DNA of 5,874 nucleotides, taken from the NCBI GenBank assembly GCA_013815575.1, contig JACDFX010000141.1, positions 1-5,874 of the forward strand, read 5' to 3'. This DNA is from Rubrobacter sp. (GTDB lineage Bacteria; Actinomycetota; Rubrobacteria; Rubrobacterales; Rubrobacteraceae). Below, in pieces: positions 5,800 through 5,874 of the stretch; within the stretch, counting starts at the first letter, position 1, and each line of letters opens with the position of its first letter. The notes beneath the pieces are model-generated. The model was not told where the DNA came from, searched no databases, and saw only the letters and a list, made by a program, of their open reading frames with translations. Made by a program: the position numbers and the translations under genes.

Positions 5800-5806
5800 C
5801 TAAGTG

Positions 5807-5874
5807 GTGAGAGCAGAGAGAGAAGACGGGGCGCGGGTCGACCTGCACCTGCACTCGCGGGCGTCGGGGACGGC
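5807..5874 (+). CDS. PHP-domain metallohydrolase, N-terminal fragment only
   Basis: Only 22 codons are inside the window, but after about ten residues they contain VDLHLHSRASGT, matching the first metal-binding motif (DLHxHS/T) of the PHP (polymerase and histidinol phosphatase) family. The two histidines usually bind a divalent-metal cluster that hydrolyses phosphoesters. Because the motif is so close to the N-terminus, the PHP domain leads the protein, as in TrpH/YciV-like phosphoesterases and some PHP proteins encoded near glycosyltransferases; DNA polymerase III and histidinol phosphatase are less likely but not excluded. The start may be GTG 5807 or GTG 5804. The gene follows a long structured leader and the candidate Pho-type repeat array, which would suit a phosphate-scavenging or envelope-related enzyme. 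Confidence 0.7.
   Translation, partial: MRAEREDGARVDLHLHSRASGT

Larger units (their letters stand above)
5333..5806. other. 474-bp intergenic region with regulatory structure
   Basis: No convincing gene lies here on either strand. The left part (5333-5500) is GC-rich. It contains two direct copies of GGGCCTG 12 bp apart (5357-5363, 5369-5375), a GGGC/GCCC hairpin near 5421-5435, and CCGCCGACGG twice (5464-5473, 5509-5518). The middle (5541-5590) is AT-richer and carries the phased TTAACCC-type repeats. The right part (from about 5617) would be the untranslated leader of the PHP gene and is strongly structured. No T-tract terminator follows the small acidic gene. Confidence 0.6.

Overview
This window is high-GC bacterial DNA. 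Its genes favour G- or C-ending codons, several start with GTG, and ribosome sites are well formed. It looks like a high-GC actinobacterium. Rubrobacter or a close relative is my best guess from gene content and style, but no ribosomal RNA or lineage marker is present to prove it. There is no tRNA, rRNA, CRISPR array, insertion sequence or phage gene, and the region reads as ordinary chromosome with an emphasis on the cell envelope.

Layout. (1) 1-759, minus strand: the first 253 residues of an aldo/keto reductase, cut by the left edge. (2) 760-881: a divergent intergenic region with a perfect TATAAT box for the rightward gene. (3) 882-2648, plus: a dynamin-like membrane GTPase, with all GTPase motifs and a hydrophobic hairpin near the C-terminus. 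(4) 2649-2734: a short gap with an extended -10 promoter and a perfect 14-bp palindrome over the next start codon. (5) 2735-4921, plus: a two-domain O-acyltransferase resembling OatA, made of an integral-membrane acyltransferase-3 domain, a Lys/Asp/Glu/Pro-rich pentapeptide-repeat linker and an extracellular SGNH esterase-fold domain. (6) 5030-5332, plus: a 100-residue very acidic protein of unknown function. (7) 5333-5806: a 474-bp non-coding stretch rich in regulatory-looking structure. (8) 5807-5874, plus: the first 22 codons of a PHP-domain metallohydrolase, cut by the right edge.

The most notable signal is in region 7. Four TTAACCC-like units lie exactly 11 bp apart (starting at 5546, 5557, 5568 and 5579), directly upstream of a TATCTT -10 box at 5605. 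This is the architecture of a Pho-box-type site for a PhoB/PhoP/OmpR-family response regulator, and it is placed so that the last unit replaces the -35 element. The first gene downstream begins with a PHP metal-binding motif, so phosphate- or envelope-stress-controlled expression of a phosphoesterase-like protein is a reasonable, testable hypothesis. The dynamin and the acyltransferase are co-directional, but the latter appears to have its own promoter. Both act at the membrane or cell wall; nothing here shows that they work together.
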